From the NCBI GenBank assembly GCA_005883215.1, contig VAYS01000006.1, positions 1 to 64,000 of the forward strand: DNA of 64,000 bases, read 5' to 3'. The notes under the pieces were generated by a model, which worked only from the letters and a program-made list of their open reading frames with translations, made no database searches and had not been told where the DNA came from. Made by a program: the position numbers and the translations under genes. Positions 1 through 7,236 of the stretch are shown one piece after another. This stretch comes from Actinomycetota bacterium (GTDB lineage: Bacteria; Actinomycetota; Thermoleophilia; Solirubrobacterales; Solirubrobacteraceae). The stretch's first letter is position 1, and the number at the start of each line of letters is the position of its first letter.

Positions 1-429
1 CGGGCGATCGAGCTGCTCGACCGCGCGGTGGAGGGAGTGCGATCGATCGTGGGTCGAGAAGGCCTGCCGCTCGTTGGTTCGGTGGCCGCCGGTCAGCCGG
101 TGCTCGCGGACGAGAACATCGAGGACTACGTTCAGGTCCCGCCCGTAGCGGGCGGCGACGAGGGCGACTACATCCTGCGCGTCCGCGGCGACTCGATGAA
201 GGACGCGGGCATCCTGGAGGACGACTTCGTCGTCGTGCGCCGGCAGGACAACGCTCAAGACGGTGAGATCGTCGTCGCGCTGGTGGGCGAGGAGGCCACG
301 GTCAAGCGCTTCTTCAAGGAGTCCGACCACATCCGCCTACAGCCCGAGAACCAGGAGATGGAGCCCATTCGCACCCAAGAGGCACAGGTCCTGGGCCGAG
401 TCGTCGGCGTCTTCCGCAACCTGTCATGA
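1..429 (+). CDS. lexA: LexA repressor, C-terminal part (partial at window edge)
   Basis: The SOS-response repressor represses DNA-damage genes until RecA filaments trigger its self-cleavage. The window opens inside the gene: the frame is open from base 1 (RAIELLDRAVEG), which matches the end of the winged-helix domain and the linker. The visible part is the S24 protease domain. It has the Ala-Gly cleavage site (SVAAGQPV), the catalytic Ser in RGDSM and the catalytic Lys in ATVKRFF, so autocleavage should be intact. The DNA-binding domain and the promoter lie outside the window. The stop overlaps the start of the next small ORF (ATGA), suggesting co-transcription. Confidence 0.96.
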   Translation, partial: RAIELLDRAVEGVRSIVGREGLPLVGSVAAGQPVLADENIEDYVQVPPVAGGDEGDYILRVRGDSMKDAGILEDDFVVVRRQDNAQDGEIVVALVGEEATVKRFFKESDHIRLQPENQEMEPIRTQEAQVLGRVVGVFRNLS

Positions 430-662
430 CCGTCGCCCTGCCGCAGGCCCGGCCGCACACAGTCCGCGACCCGGCGGCTGTTCACCGGCGCGCGGGCGAC
501 GCGCGGACGCTGGAACGGGTCATCGCCGGAGCGTGGGAGATGCTCGCGAGCGGGCGCACCGCCGCCTGTCCGGCGTGTGGTGGTGCGATGGTGCCCGTCC
601 CTCGCGCGGCGCTAGGGCCCGCGGCGGGATGCTGTCAGGGTTGCGGGAGCGTGCTCTCCTAG
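426..662 (+). CDS. small putative zinc-ribbon protein downstream of lexA
   Basis: This is a 78-residue protein of unknown function. Its ATG overlaps the lexA stop codon by 4 bases, so translation is probably coupled. The C-terminal third carries two CxxC-like pairs (CPACGG and CQGCGS, about 18 residues apart) typical of a small zinc ribbon. The N-terminal half contains a short predicted helix (around residues 26-43) and no membrane segment or signal peptide. No catalytic motif is visible. Because it sits in the lexA transcript it may be damage-inducible, which is inference. It could alternatively be a chance ORF, but the paired cysteines and the ATGA overlap argue for a real gene. Confidence 0.6.
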   Translation: MTVALPQARPHTVRDPAAVHRRAGDARTLERVIAGAWEMLASGRTAACPACGGAMVPVPRAALGPAAGCCQGCGSVLS

Positions 663-719
663 GACCTTGGCGCCGACCTGGGCTGGTGGAGGGGCTCGGG
701 CGGCGCTACCGTAGACCTC

Positions 720-1056
720 GCAGGCTAGGCAGCCGCGGGGATCGTCAGCGGCGATCCCCGAGGAAAGTCCGGACATCAGAAGGCGAGGTGGTCGGGGAAT
801 CCGACCCGGGGAAACCCGCGGGAAAGTGCCACAGAAAAGACACCGCCGACGTTCGCGGCCACACGTGAGTCGCGGACGGGTAAGGGTGAAATGGTGCGGT
901 AAGAGCGCACCGGCGTCGCGGCGACGCGGCGGCCTGGCAAACCCCACCTGATGCAAGGCCAAGCAGGACCGCCACGAGGTTGCCCGCCCAGGTCCAGGTA
1001 GGCCGCTCAGATGGATGGCTGCCCACGACAGAATCCGGCTTATCGGCCTGCTAAGG
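720..1056 (+). ncRNA. rnpB: RNase P RNA (bacterial type A)
   Basis: This is the catalytic RNA that trims tRNA 5-prime leaders. Two hallmark conserved blocks are visible: GAGGAAAGTCCGGAC at about 761-775 (CR I region) and GACAGAATCCGGCTTATCGG at about 1027-1046 (CR V region). The outer P1 helix is formed by sequences around 724-735 and 1045-1054. The spacing of about 335 nt is normal. A plausible -10 (TACCGT, 707-712) places the transcription start near 720. The ends are estimated to within about 10 nt. Confidence 0.95.
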
Positions 1057-1083
1057 GAAAGCCCCGCTCCGGCGGGGCTTTCC
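1056..1083 (+). terminator. intrinsic terminator-like hairpin after rnpB
   Basis: A perfect 12-bp inverted repeat (GGAAAGCCCCGC / GCGGGGCTTTCC) closes on a TCCG tetraloop. It begins just after the P1 3-prime strand of rnpB. There is only a short T run (TTT within the stem arm), as is common in high-GC actinobacteria. Confidence 0.85.
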
Positions 1084-1192
1084 TATGGGCAGCTAGCCGG
1101 GCGAGGGCGCGCCCTCGCCCCTCGGCAGCTGGCCCGGTTGACCGACCGGCTGGCTGGGTATCGCGCTAAGAGGCCAACGGAGGAGCTTGCCC

Positions 1193-1588
1193 ATGGGGTT
1201 GTGTGTGCGTGCCCACAGGCTTGAGCTGGCCGGGGTGGCGGCAATGACGGCGGTCGTCATAGCCGGATGTGGCTCTGGTTCGAGCAGCCCGACCGACGCG
1301 GTGAAGCAGTTCATCTCGGCCATCCGTGGCGGGGACGGAAAAAAGGCGTGCTCGCTTCTGACCCCCACGGCGCAGGGGCAGGTCATCAGCGGCAGGTTCT
1401 CCTGTGAGCAGGCGGTCAAGCAGATCGGGCCTCTGCTCAAGCCTCAGCTCGCCGACGTCAAGGTCGGAAACGCGGACGTGCACGGGACCGATGCCACGGT
1501 CCCGGTCAACACCCCGCAGAAGCACGCGGTCTACACGTTGCAGAAGACGGGGGACCGCTGGGTGATCTCCAGCCTCGCCGGTCGCTAG
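1193..1588 (+). CDS. small lipoprotein with NTF2/lumazine-binding-like fold (DUF4878-like)
   Basis: A 131-residue predicted lipoprotein. The N-terminus is basic, followed by a hydrophobic stretch and the lipobox VIAGC around residues 22-26, so it should be anchored to the outer face of the membrane. The mature part (TDAVKQFISAIRGGDGKKAC..., then alternating strands ending in GDRWVISSL) looks like the small NTF2-like domains annotated as DUF4878. I chose the ATG at 1193 because GGAGG lies about 9 nt upstream; an in-frame TTG six bases earlier is less likely. A second protein of the same layout is encoded at 38327-38782. It ends tail to tail with the methyltransferase, overlapping by 4 bases. 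Function unknown. Confidence 0.75.
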   Translation: MGLCVRAHRLELAGVAAMTAVVIAGCGSGSSSPTDAVKQFISAIRGGDGKKACSLLTPTAQGQVISGRFSCEQAVKQIGPLLKPQLADVKVGNADVHGTDATVPVNTPQKHAVYTLQKTGDRWVISSLAGR

Positions 1589-2388
1589 CACCGCCCGTCG
1601 GGGCGATCACCCGCGCCGGTCTTGGCGGCGACCAGAATGGCCCACCGCTGGGTCTGGTACAGCTCGCCGTCTCTGATATGCGGGCGCATGCCGGTCGGCG
1701 CGCCGCCGTCCAGCTCGGCCGCCAGCGCCTCGCGCACCGTCTCGCCGACCTCGGGTGGCGCCTGGGCCTGGGACAGCCAGCGCTCGATCGGCACCGGTTG
1801 GTCTCGCTCGGTGCGCCCGATCACCTCGAGGCCCACCTCCTTCAGCAGGCGGGCGAGCTCGTCGGCGGGCAGAGCCTGGGTGTGGGAGGGATCGCGCAGG
1901 CGCTCGAAGCGATCGTGCTCGGAGGCCAGGCTGGCGTCGGCCGCCACCAGGTCGACGATCCCCACGCGTCCCCCCGCGCGACAGACGCGAGCCATCTCGG
2001 CGAACACGAGCGCCGGTTGCTCGAAGTGATGCGCGGCAAACCGGCTCACGACCAGATCAAACGTCTCCGCCAGAAAGGGCAGCCCGGCGGCGTCGGCGCA
2101 CACGAACATCACGTTTCGCCGGCCCTCGGCCTCGCTCTGGCGCTTTCCCGCGGCGAGCATCTCGGGGGTGAGGTCGGCGACCACGGCGAGGCCGGCCTCG
2201 GCGGCGTAGGCGCGGGCCAGATGCCCCGTTCCACCGGCCACGTCGAGGACCAGGCTGCCCGCCTGACAGGGGACGTGGGTGAGGATCCAGCGCATCAGGC
2301 GCCGGTCGGCAAACGCATAGTCGGGATCCTCGAAGGAGCCCGCCTGCTTGGCGAACTCGCGCCTGATCGTCTCGTCGTGACCGGCCAC
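1585..2388 (-). CDS. class I SAM-dependent methyltransferase
   Basis: A 267-residue Methyltransf_11/UbiE-type enzyme. Motif I (VLDVAGGTG, about residues 47-55) binds S-adenosylmethionine. Downstream are the acidic motif II region (VVADLTPEML), the FVCADAAGLPF motif and the FDLVVSRFAAHHF motif IV. The arrangement matches small-molecule C- or O-methyltransferases, but the substrate cannot be read from sequence. It starts 47 bp from the divergent cytochrome c gene, so the two may share a promoter region. Length and domain layout look complete. Confidence 0.85.
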   Translation of the reverse strand: MAGHDETIRREFAKQAGSFEDPDYAFADRRLMRWILTHVPCQAGSLVLDVAGGTGHLARAYAAEAGLAVVADLTPEMLAAGKRQSEAEGRRNVMFVCADAAGLPFLAETFDLVVSRFAAHHFEQPALVFAEMARVCRAGGRVGIVDLVAADASLASEHDRFERLRDPSHTQALPADELARLLKEVGLEVIGRTERDQPVPIERWLSQAQAPPEVGETVREALAAELDGGAPTGMRPHIRDGELYQTQRWAILVAAKTGAGDRPDGRC

Positions 2389-2435
2389 CCGTTGCGAGAC
2401 TAGAACAGGGTCCGCAGCAGATATGGTCCCCGCCC

Positions 2436-2927
2436 ATGCTGGCCGGAGGATTCCTGGCGTTCTGGGCGATCGTCGGGCTGACGATCTTCTTCGTGGCGAT
2501 GCGCGGAGGGCCGCGCGGAGCCCGCGCGACGCTGTACCTCGACTCGCGCCCCGCCCGGCGGGTGCTAGGGGTGCTCTTCGTCGTGCTCTACGTGGGGTTC
2601 GGCGTGGCCGTGCCCACCCTGGTCTTGGCGGCGAACGGCAACCACCGAGCCAAGGTCGCCACCGGAGGAGTGCAGCTCACCGCCGCCGAGGCCCACGGCC
2701 GCTCGCTGTTTGCCGCCAAGTGCGCGACGTGCCACACCCTGGCGGCGGCCAATGCGGTGGGTCGCGTCGGCCCGAACCTCGATCTCCTGCGCCCCCCGGC
2801 GGTGATCGTCCAGAGCGCGATCTCCCAGGGGCGGGCCCGAGGCAACGGGCAGATGCCGGCGATGCTCTACGACGGCAAGGACGCCCAGGACGTGGTCGCC
2901 TTCGTGACCGCGGTCGCCGGGCACTGA
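2436..2927 (+). CDS. membrane-anchored c-type cytochrome
   Basis: A 163-residue protein with two predicted membrane segments (about residues 4-22 and 43-65), then a periplasm-facing mono-heme cytochrome c domain. The heme-binding motif CATCH is at residues 96-100, and Met140 or Met143 in GQMPAM is the likely sixth iron ligand. The domain resembles class I cytochromes that shuttle electrons in the respiratory chain. No oxidase or reductase subunit lies next to it, so its partner is unknown. The gene is monocistronic and divergent from the methyltransferase. Confidence 0.88.
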   Translation: MLAGGFLAFWAIVGLTIFFVAMRGGPRGARATLYLDSRPARRVLGVLFVVLYVGFGVAVPTLVLAANGNHRAKVATGGVQLTAAEAHGRSLFAAKCATCHTLAAANAVGRVGPNLDLLRPPAVIVQSAISQGRARGNGQMPAMLYDGKDAQDVVAFVTAVAGH

Positions 2928-3087
2928 CCCCGCTCATAGGCGCCAATCAAGAGCCGAGACGCCAGTAAAAGACGGGGCGTGCGCAGGGGTGGGGGAGGGC
3001 GTTGGTGTAACCGCCGTCCGGCTGCGCTGTCATAAACAACGGGCGCCGTGAAGACATTTTTGCCCACTGTTACGATGGGCCCCCAGA

Positions 3088-3203
3088 CCGCCGAATCTCC
3101 TCAGGCGAGGAGAGCGGGGGACCCAAGGCCGCAGGGGCGAATCGCTTCACGCGTAGCGCACTCTTTCGCGCGAGCCCGTCAGCTAACCCCGTAAGCCCAG
3201 AAA
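3088..3203 (+). promoter_or_regulatory. cyclic di-AMP riboswitch (ydaO-yuaA type)
   Basis: The 5-prime leader of the gene at 3212 contains the conserved blocks of the ydaO-yuaA class: GGGGGACCCA around 3116-3125, GGGGCGAATC around 3134-3143 and CCGTCAGCTAACCCCGTAAGC around 3176-3196. They occur in the expected order with a variable hairpin between. These switches bind c-di-AMP and usually turn expression off. A -10-like TACGAT at 3071-3076 would start the transcript just before the aptamer. The 3-prime part lies within 20 nt of the ATG, leaving little room for a separate expression platform. Confidence 0.9.
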
Positions 3204-3211
3204 GAGAAGTC

Positions 3212-3709
3212 ATGCCGCAGGCTGCCGCCACCTCATGGTGGACCGAAGTCGAACATCTGCGAGAGCCGCTCGAGCGTCGGCGCCGGGAGGCTGAGCACGG
3301 TCGCGCCGGGGGCGGGGGTGCCGAGGCGACAGACCGACCTCCGGGCCCGCGGATCCTGCCTCTCGCCGGGCCCTCCGGTCCCGAGAAATCGCGGCGAGAC
3401 GGCGTGGCGAGCAGATCGCCGGCAGTGACCGAGGGGGATTCGCCGCGCGCCGGGCGCTTCCGCGGCCGCGAGCACGAGGAGGCCGTGGCCCAGGCCGCGC
3501 GCCAGCCTGCGCGGCGCACGGTCCGGATTCGCGGCCAGGCGATCCCCGTGGTCGCCGCGCCCCGCCTGGTCGAGGTCGAGCGGCGCCGGCCCCCGCGCCG
3601 GGCCACCCCCGAGAAGGTCAAGCGCGCCCCGGATCACGTCGCGCTCTGGGCATTCGTGCTCGGCGTGCTGCTGATCGCGGTGGCCATCCTCACCGCCCAC
3701 GCCGGCTGA
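3212..3709 (+). CDS. unknown protein with C-terminal membrane anchor, under a c-di-AMP riboswitch
   Basis: I do not recognise this 165-residue protein. Residues 1-100 are Arg/Pro/Gly/Glu-rich and look disordered. Residues 101-125 contain a short beta-like stretch (RTVRIRGQAIPVVAAPRLVE). A single hydrophobic helix (about 142-162, LWAFVLGVLLIAVAILTA) ends the protein. This is a tail-anchored topology with a mainly cytoplasmic N-terminus. Known c-di-AMP switches of this class control cell-wall hydrolases and osmolyte or potassium transport; none of those motifs is present here. The ATG at 3212 has an AAGAGAAG ribosome-binding site. Confidence 0.7.
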   Translation: MPQAAATSWWTEVEHLREPLERRRREAEHGRAGGGGAEATDRPPGPRILPLAGPSGPEKSRRDGVASRSPAVTEGDSPRAGRFRGREHEEAVAQAARQPARRTVRIRGQAIPVVAAPRLVEVERRRPPRRATPEKVKRAPDHVALWAFVLGVLLIAVAILTAHAG

Positions 3710-3808
3710 GCACCCCCGCGCCGAGCGGGCCCGCGCCCGCCGGCCCCCGTGCGTCGCGCCCCCGGCCCGGCCCCCGTCCGGGCGGCTCGCGCCAGCCGCC
3801 CGCGGCGA

Positions 3809-3831
3809 CTACAATTACTATTTGTAAGTAG
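3809..3831 (+). promoter_or_regulatory. AT-rich dyad, candidate HxlR operator, with -10-like element
   Basis: In the 235-bp GC-rich gap before the AhpD-like gene there is one conspicuous AT-rich patch. TTAC-TATTT-GTAA is a perfect inverted repeat at 3815-3827, flanked by CTAC and GTAG. This resembles the TTAC/GTAA-type operators of HxlR/YodB-family regulators, and an HxlR gene is encoded in the same operon (4510). TACAAT at 3810-3815 would serve as a -10 overlapped by the operator. I see nothing else in 3710-3944. Confidence 0.5.
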
Positions 3832-3944
3832 CCCGCAGGATGTAAAGGAGCGGGTTGGGGCGCGCCGGTTGCCGGCGGTTGAGACGGTCGACGGTGATCC
3901 GATTCGCGCCGCGGCGCGTCAGAAGGCGGTAGGAGTTGAAGCAG

Positions 3945-4508
3945 ATGAACCCCCGCATCAGCCGATTTCAGATCCACGACGAGCTCACCGCGCCCGAGGG
4001 CTCGGTGCCCGTGCTGCGGGGGGCGCTATCGGCGGCCGGGCAGCTGCCCAACTTCCTCGGGGTCCTGGCCGGGTCTCCCGCTGCTCTGCGCGCCTACGCG
4101 CGGTTTCGCTCCGAGCTTCGCAACGGCCACCTCGACGCGGGCACCCAGGCGCGGATCGCCATCGCGGTCGCCCAGCACCACGGTTCAGAGCCCGGCCTGA
4201 GGCTGCACACGCGGGCGGCGCGCTCGGCGGGGATGGGCCTCGACGAGGTGGCCCGGGCGCGGGAGTTTGCCTCGGGCGATCGGCGCCAGGACGCCCTGCT
4301 GCGCTATCTGGGCGCGCTGCTGGATGGTCCCGACGGCCCCCCCGTGCACCTGCACGAGGAGGCCCGGGAGGCGGGCTGGAGCGACGAGCAGCTGCTCGAG
4401 GCGATCGCCTACGTGGCGCTCGAGACGTTCACCGCCCTGGTCAACGTCGCCGGAGAGGTGCCGGTGGACGGCTCGGAGGAGGAGTCGCGCAGCCTGCGCG
4501 CGGCCTGA
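3945..4508 (+). CDS. carboxymuconolactone decarboxylase/AhpD-like family protein lacking the CxxC pair
   Basis: A 187-residue all-helical protein of the AhpD/CMD superfamily. The characteristic core (QARIAIAVAQHHGSEPGLRLHTRAARSAG, then the second helical half LEAIAYVALETFTALVNVAGE) is clear. The usual redox CxxC is replaced by HHGSEPG, so a thiol-disulphide mechanism like that of AhpD is not expected. Start: ATG 3945 with AGGAG ending 9 nt upstream; the TTG at 3936 is an alternative. It is followed one base later by an HxlR regulator. The pairing of a CMD protein with HxlR suggests an electrophile or quinone response, which is inference. Confidence 0.8.
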   Translation: MNPRISRFQIHDELTAPEGSVPVLRGALSAAGQLPNFLGVLAGSPAALRAYARFRSELRNGHLDAGTQARIAIAVAQHHGSEPGLRLHTRAARSAGMGLDEVARAREFASGDRRQDALLRYLGALLDGPDGPPVHLHEEAREAGWSDEQLLEAIAYVALETFTALVNVAGEVPVDGSEEESRSLRAA

Positions 4509-4509
4509 C

Positions 4510-4944
4510 GTGCCGACGCCCGATTCCAGCCCCCTCGGCGGGCGGGGGCGTCCTGGCGCCTGCTGTCCCCTCTATCACGACGCCGTGGAGTTGATCGGCC
4601 GTCGCTGGACGGGGGCGATCCTCGACGTCCTGCTCCAGCGGCCCTCCCTGCGCTTCTCGGAGATCGCCCAAGCCGTGCCGGCGCTCTCGGACCGGCTCTT
4701 GTCCGAGCGCATGAAGGAACTCGAGGGGCGCGGGGTGGTACTGCGCACCGTCGAGCCGGGGCGGCCCCCCCGGGTGAGCTACTCGCTGACCGAGATGGGG
4801 CGGGCGCTGAGCCCCGCTCTGGCCGAGGTCAAGGCGTGGGCCCAGCACTGGCTGGCCGCCGATCGAGGCTCGGATCACGTGGCGCACGCCGGGTCCAGTC
4901 GGCGCGGGGCGCCCGCGCGGGCATCGAATAACCTGGCGCGCTGA
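4510..4944 (+). CDS. HxlR-family winged-helix transcriptional regulator
   Basis: A 144-residue MarR/HxlR-type regulator. The family signature is clear: a conserved Cys just before the first helix (CCPLYHDAVELIGRRW), then the winged helix (LRFSEIAQAVPALSDRLLSERMKELEGRGVV) and a beta wing (RVSYSLTEMG). Cys near the N-terminus is the redox or electrophile sensor in relatives such as YodB and HypR. Start: GTG 4510, one base after the stop of the AhpD-like gene, so the pair forms an operon. The dyad at 3815-3827 is a candidate autoregulatory site. The C-terminal 25 residues are low-complexity. Confidence 0.88.
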   Translation: MPTPDSSPLGGRGRPGACCPLYHDAVELIGRRWTGAILDVLLQRPSLRFSEIAQAVPALSDRLLSERMKELEGRGVVLRTVEPGRPPRVSYSLTEMGRALSPALAEVKAWAQHWLAADRGSDHVAHAGSSRRGAPARASNNLAR

Positions 4945-4972
4945 TACGGCGGCGCCGCCGCCGCTTGAGCAA

Positions 4973-6322
4973 ATGGCCAGCACCGTGTCCGAGATCCCCA
5001 GGAGCGCCGACGACGTCAAGGCTCTGGTCCAGGAGCGCAACATCCGCTTCATTCGCTTCTGGTTTACCGACATCCTCGGCCAGCTGAAGTCGTTCTCGAT
5101 CGGCCGCGAGGAGCTCGAGGATGCCTTCGAGGGCGGCATGGGCTTTGACGGGTCCTCGATCACCGGCTTTAACGCCATCGAGGAGTCGGACATGATCGCC
5201 ATGCCCGACCCCGCCACGTTTGCCGTCCTGCCCTGGCGTCCCGAGGAGCAGGGAGTGGGCCGCATGTTCTGCGACATCCTCACCCCCGAGCGCACCCCGT
5301 ATGAGGGCGATCCCCGCCACGTGCTGCGCCGGGCGCTGGAGCGAGCCTCGGCGATGGGCTTTGACACGTTCAACGTCGGGCCCGAGCTCGAGTACTTCCT
5401 GTTTCGCGACAGCCGCTCGACGACGCCGCTGGACGAGGGCGGCTACTTCGACCTGACCACCCTGGACGCCGGCTCGGACGTGCGCCGCGAGACCGTGCTC
5501 GCACTCGAGCAGCTGGGGATCCACGTGGAGTACACCCACCACGAGGTCGGGCCCTCGCAGCACGAGATCGACATGCGCTACGCCAACGCGCTGAAGATGG
5601 CCGACGACTGCATGACCTACCGCATCACGGTCAAGGAGTACGCGCTCAAGTACGGGTGGCACGCCACCTTCATGCCCAAGCCCCTGTTCGGCGAGAACGG
5701 ATCGGGCATGCACACCCACCAGTCGCTGTTTGCCGACGGCACCAACGCCTTCTTTGACGCCGACGACCCCTACTTCCTCTCCGAGGTGGGCAAGGGCTTC
5801 ATCGCCGGGCAGCTCAAGCACGCACGGGAGATCTGCTCGCTGTTCGCCCAATGGGTCAACAGCTACAAGCGTCTGGTGCCCGGGTTCGAGGCCCCGGTGT
5901 ACGTGGCCTGGTCGCGCCGCAACCGTTCGGCGCTGGTGCGGGTCCCGCTCTATCACCCGGGCAAGGAGCGGACCACGCGCATGGAGCTGCGCTGCCCGGA
6001 CCCGGCGTGCAACCCCTACCTGACCTTTGCCGCGCTGCTGCAGGCCGGCTTGGAGGGCATCGAGAAGGGGTACGAGCTGCCCGAGCCGATGGAGAAGAAC
6101 CTGTATCACCTGGCGCCCGACGAACGCCGCCGCCTGGGGATCGAGCAGCTCCCCGACACGCTCGGCGAGGCGATCGAGTTGACCGCCAACTCCGAGCTCG
6201 TGCTTCGCACCCTGGGCGAGCACATGTTCAACCGCTACGTCGAGATCAAGCGCCAGGAGTGGGAGGACTACCGGGTCCAGGTCACCCGCTGGGAGCTCGA
6301 CCGCTACCTGCCGATCCTCTAG
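4973..6322 (+). CDS. glnA: type I glutamine synthetase (short, GSI-alpha-like)
   Basis: ATP-dependent amidation of glutamate to glutamine, cytosolic dodecamer. At 449 residues it lacks the roughly 25-residue insertion of GSI-beta enzymes and is the size of GSI-alpha or archaeal forms. The beta-grasp N-domain contains FDGSSITGF (about 58-66). The catalytic domain contains the metal ligands in GPELEYFLF and HHEVGPSQHEID, the ATP/ammonia site MHTHQS, and RNRSALVRVP. The region equivalent to the adenylylation loop reads KNLYHLAPDERR. A Tyr is present, but the short type usually is controlled by feedback, not by adenylylation. Start ATG 4973. No nitrogen-regulatory gene adjoins it. Confidence 0.95.
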   Translation: MASTVSEIPRSADDVKALVQERNIRFIRFWFTDILGQLKSFSIGREELEDAFEGGMGFDGSSITGFNAIEESDMIAMPDPATFAVLPWRPEEQGVGRMFCDILTPERTPYEGDPRHVLRRALERASAMGFDTFNVGPELEYFLFRDSRSTTPLDEGGYFDLTTLDAGSDVRRETVLALEQLGIHVEYTHHEVGPSQHEIDMRYANALKMADDCMTYRITVKEYALKYGWHATFMPKPLFGENGSGMHTHQSLFADGTNAFFDADDPYFLSEVGKGFIAGQLKHAREICSLFAQWVNSYKRLVPGFEAPVYVAWSRRNRSALVRVPLYHPGKERTTRMELRCPDPACNPYLTFAALLQAGLEGIEKGYELPEPMEKNLYHLAPDERRRLGIEQLPDTLGEAIELTANSELVLRTLGEHMFNRYVEIKRQEWEDYRVQVTRWELDRYLPIL

Positions 6323-6325
6323 GCC

Positions 6326-7195
6326 GTGGGCGCCGAGGCCGCACCGGCGATCGCGGCGGGCACGCTGACCCTCGGCGGCGACCTGGAGGTGCGCCGCATG
6401 GGCTACGGCGCCATGCGGCTCACCGGAGAGGGGATCTGGGGGCCGCCCGCCGACCGTGAGCAGGCGCTTTCGGTGCTGCGTCGCGCGGTGGAGCTGGGCG
6501 TGAACTTCATCGACACCGCCGACTCCTACGGACCCGAGGTCTCCGAGCAGCTGATCGCCGAGGCCCTGCACCCCTATCCGCCCGACCTGGTCATCGCCAC
6601 CAAGGGCGGCCTGCTGCGCGACGGGCCCGGGCGCTGGCGGCCGGACTGCTCGCCCGAGCATCTGCGCGAAGCCTGCGCTGGCAGCCTGCGCCGGCTGCGC
6701 GTCGAGCGCATCGACCTCTACCAGCTGCACACGATCGATCGCCAGGTGCCGCTGGAGGAGTCGCTGGGCGCCCTGGTCGAGCTCCAGCGGGCCGGCCAGA
6801 TCCGCCACATCGGCATCTCCAACGTCGGGGTCGAGCACCTGGATCGGGCGCGGGCGGTGACCGACGTGGTCTCGGTCCAAAACCGCTACAGCCTGGGCGA
6901 CCGCCAGTCGGAGCCGGTGCTGGAGAAGTGCGAGCAGGAGGGCCTGGCGTTCCTGCCCTGGTTTCCGCTGGCCGCCGGCGAGCTGGCCCGGCCGGGCGGG
7001 GTCTTGGACCGTGTCGCCTCCGCGCACCGGGCAGGCCCCGGCCAGGCGGCGCTGGCGTGGCTGCTCGCGCGCTCGCCCGCGATGCTGGCCATTCCCGGCA
7101 CCTCCTCCGTCGAGCACCTGGAGGAGAACGTGGCCGGGGCCGGGCTGCGGCTGGACCCCGACGAGCTCAAAGAGCTCGCTCGCGCCGCCGCCTGA
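6326..7195 (+). CDS. aldo/keto reductase
   Basis: A 289-residue NADPH-dependent oxidoreductase with a (beta/alpha)8 barrel. The catalytic tetrad is visible: Asp63 (FIDTADSYG), Tyr68, Lys in IATKGG (about 92) and His in LYQLHTID (about 134). The cofactor-binding C-terminal region contains IPGTSSVEHLEEN. It most resembles the YajO/Tas-like group acting on small aldehydes and ketones; the substrate is unknown. The GTG at 6326 is only 3 bases after the glnA stop, so the two genes are probably co-transcribed, although no metabolic link is obvious. Confidence 0.9.
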   Translation: MGAEAAPAIAAGTLTLGGDLEVRRMGYGAMRLTGEGIWGPPADREQALSVLRRAVELGVNFIDTADSYGPEVSEQLIAEALHPYPPDLVIATKGGLLRDGPGRWRPDCSPEHLREACAGSLRRLRVERIDLYQLHTIDRQVPLEESLGALVELQRAGQIRHIGISNVGVEHLDRARAVTDVVSVQNRYSLGDRQSEPVLEKCEQEGLAFLPWFPLAAGELARPGGVLDRVASAHRAGPGQAALAWLLARSPAMLAIPGTSSVEHLEENVAGAGLRLDPDELKELARAAA

Positions 7196-7236
7196 GGCGG
7201 GCTCGGCCTCCGGGCGCCCTGACCGGCCCGGGGGGA

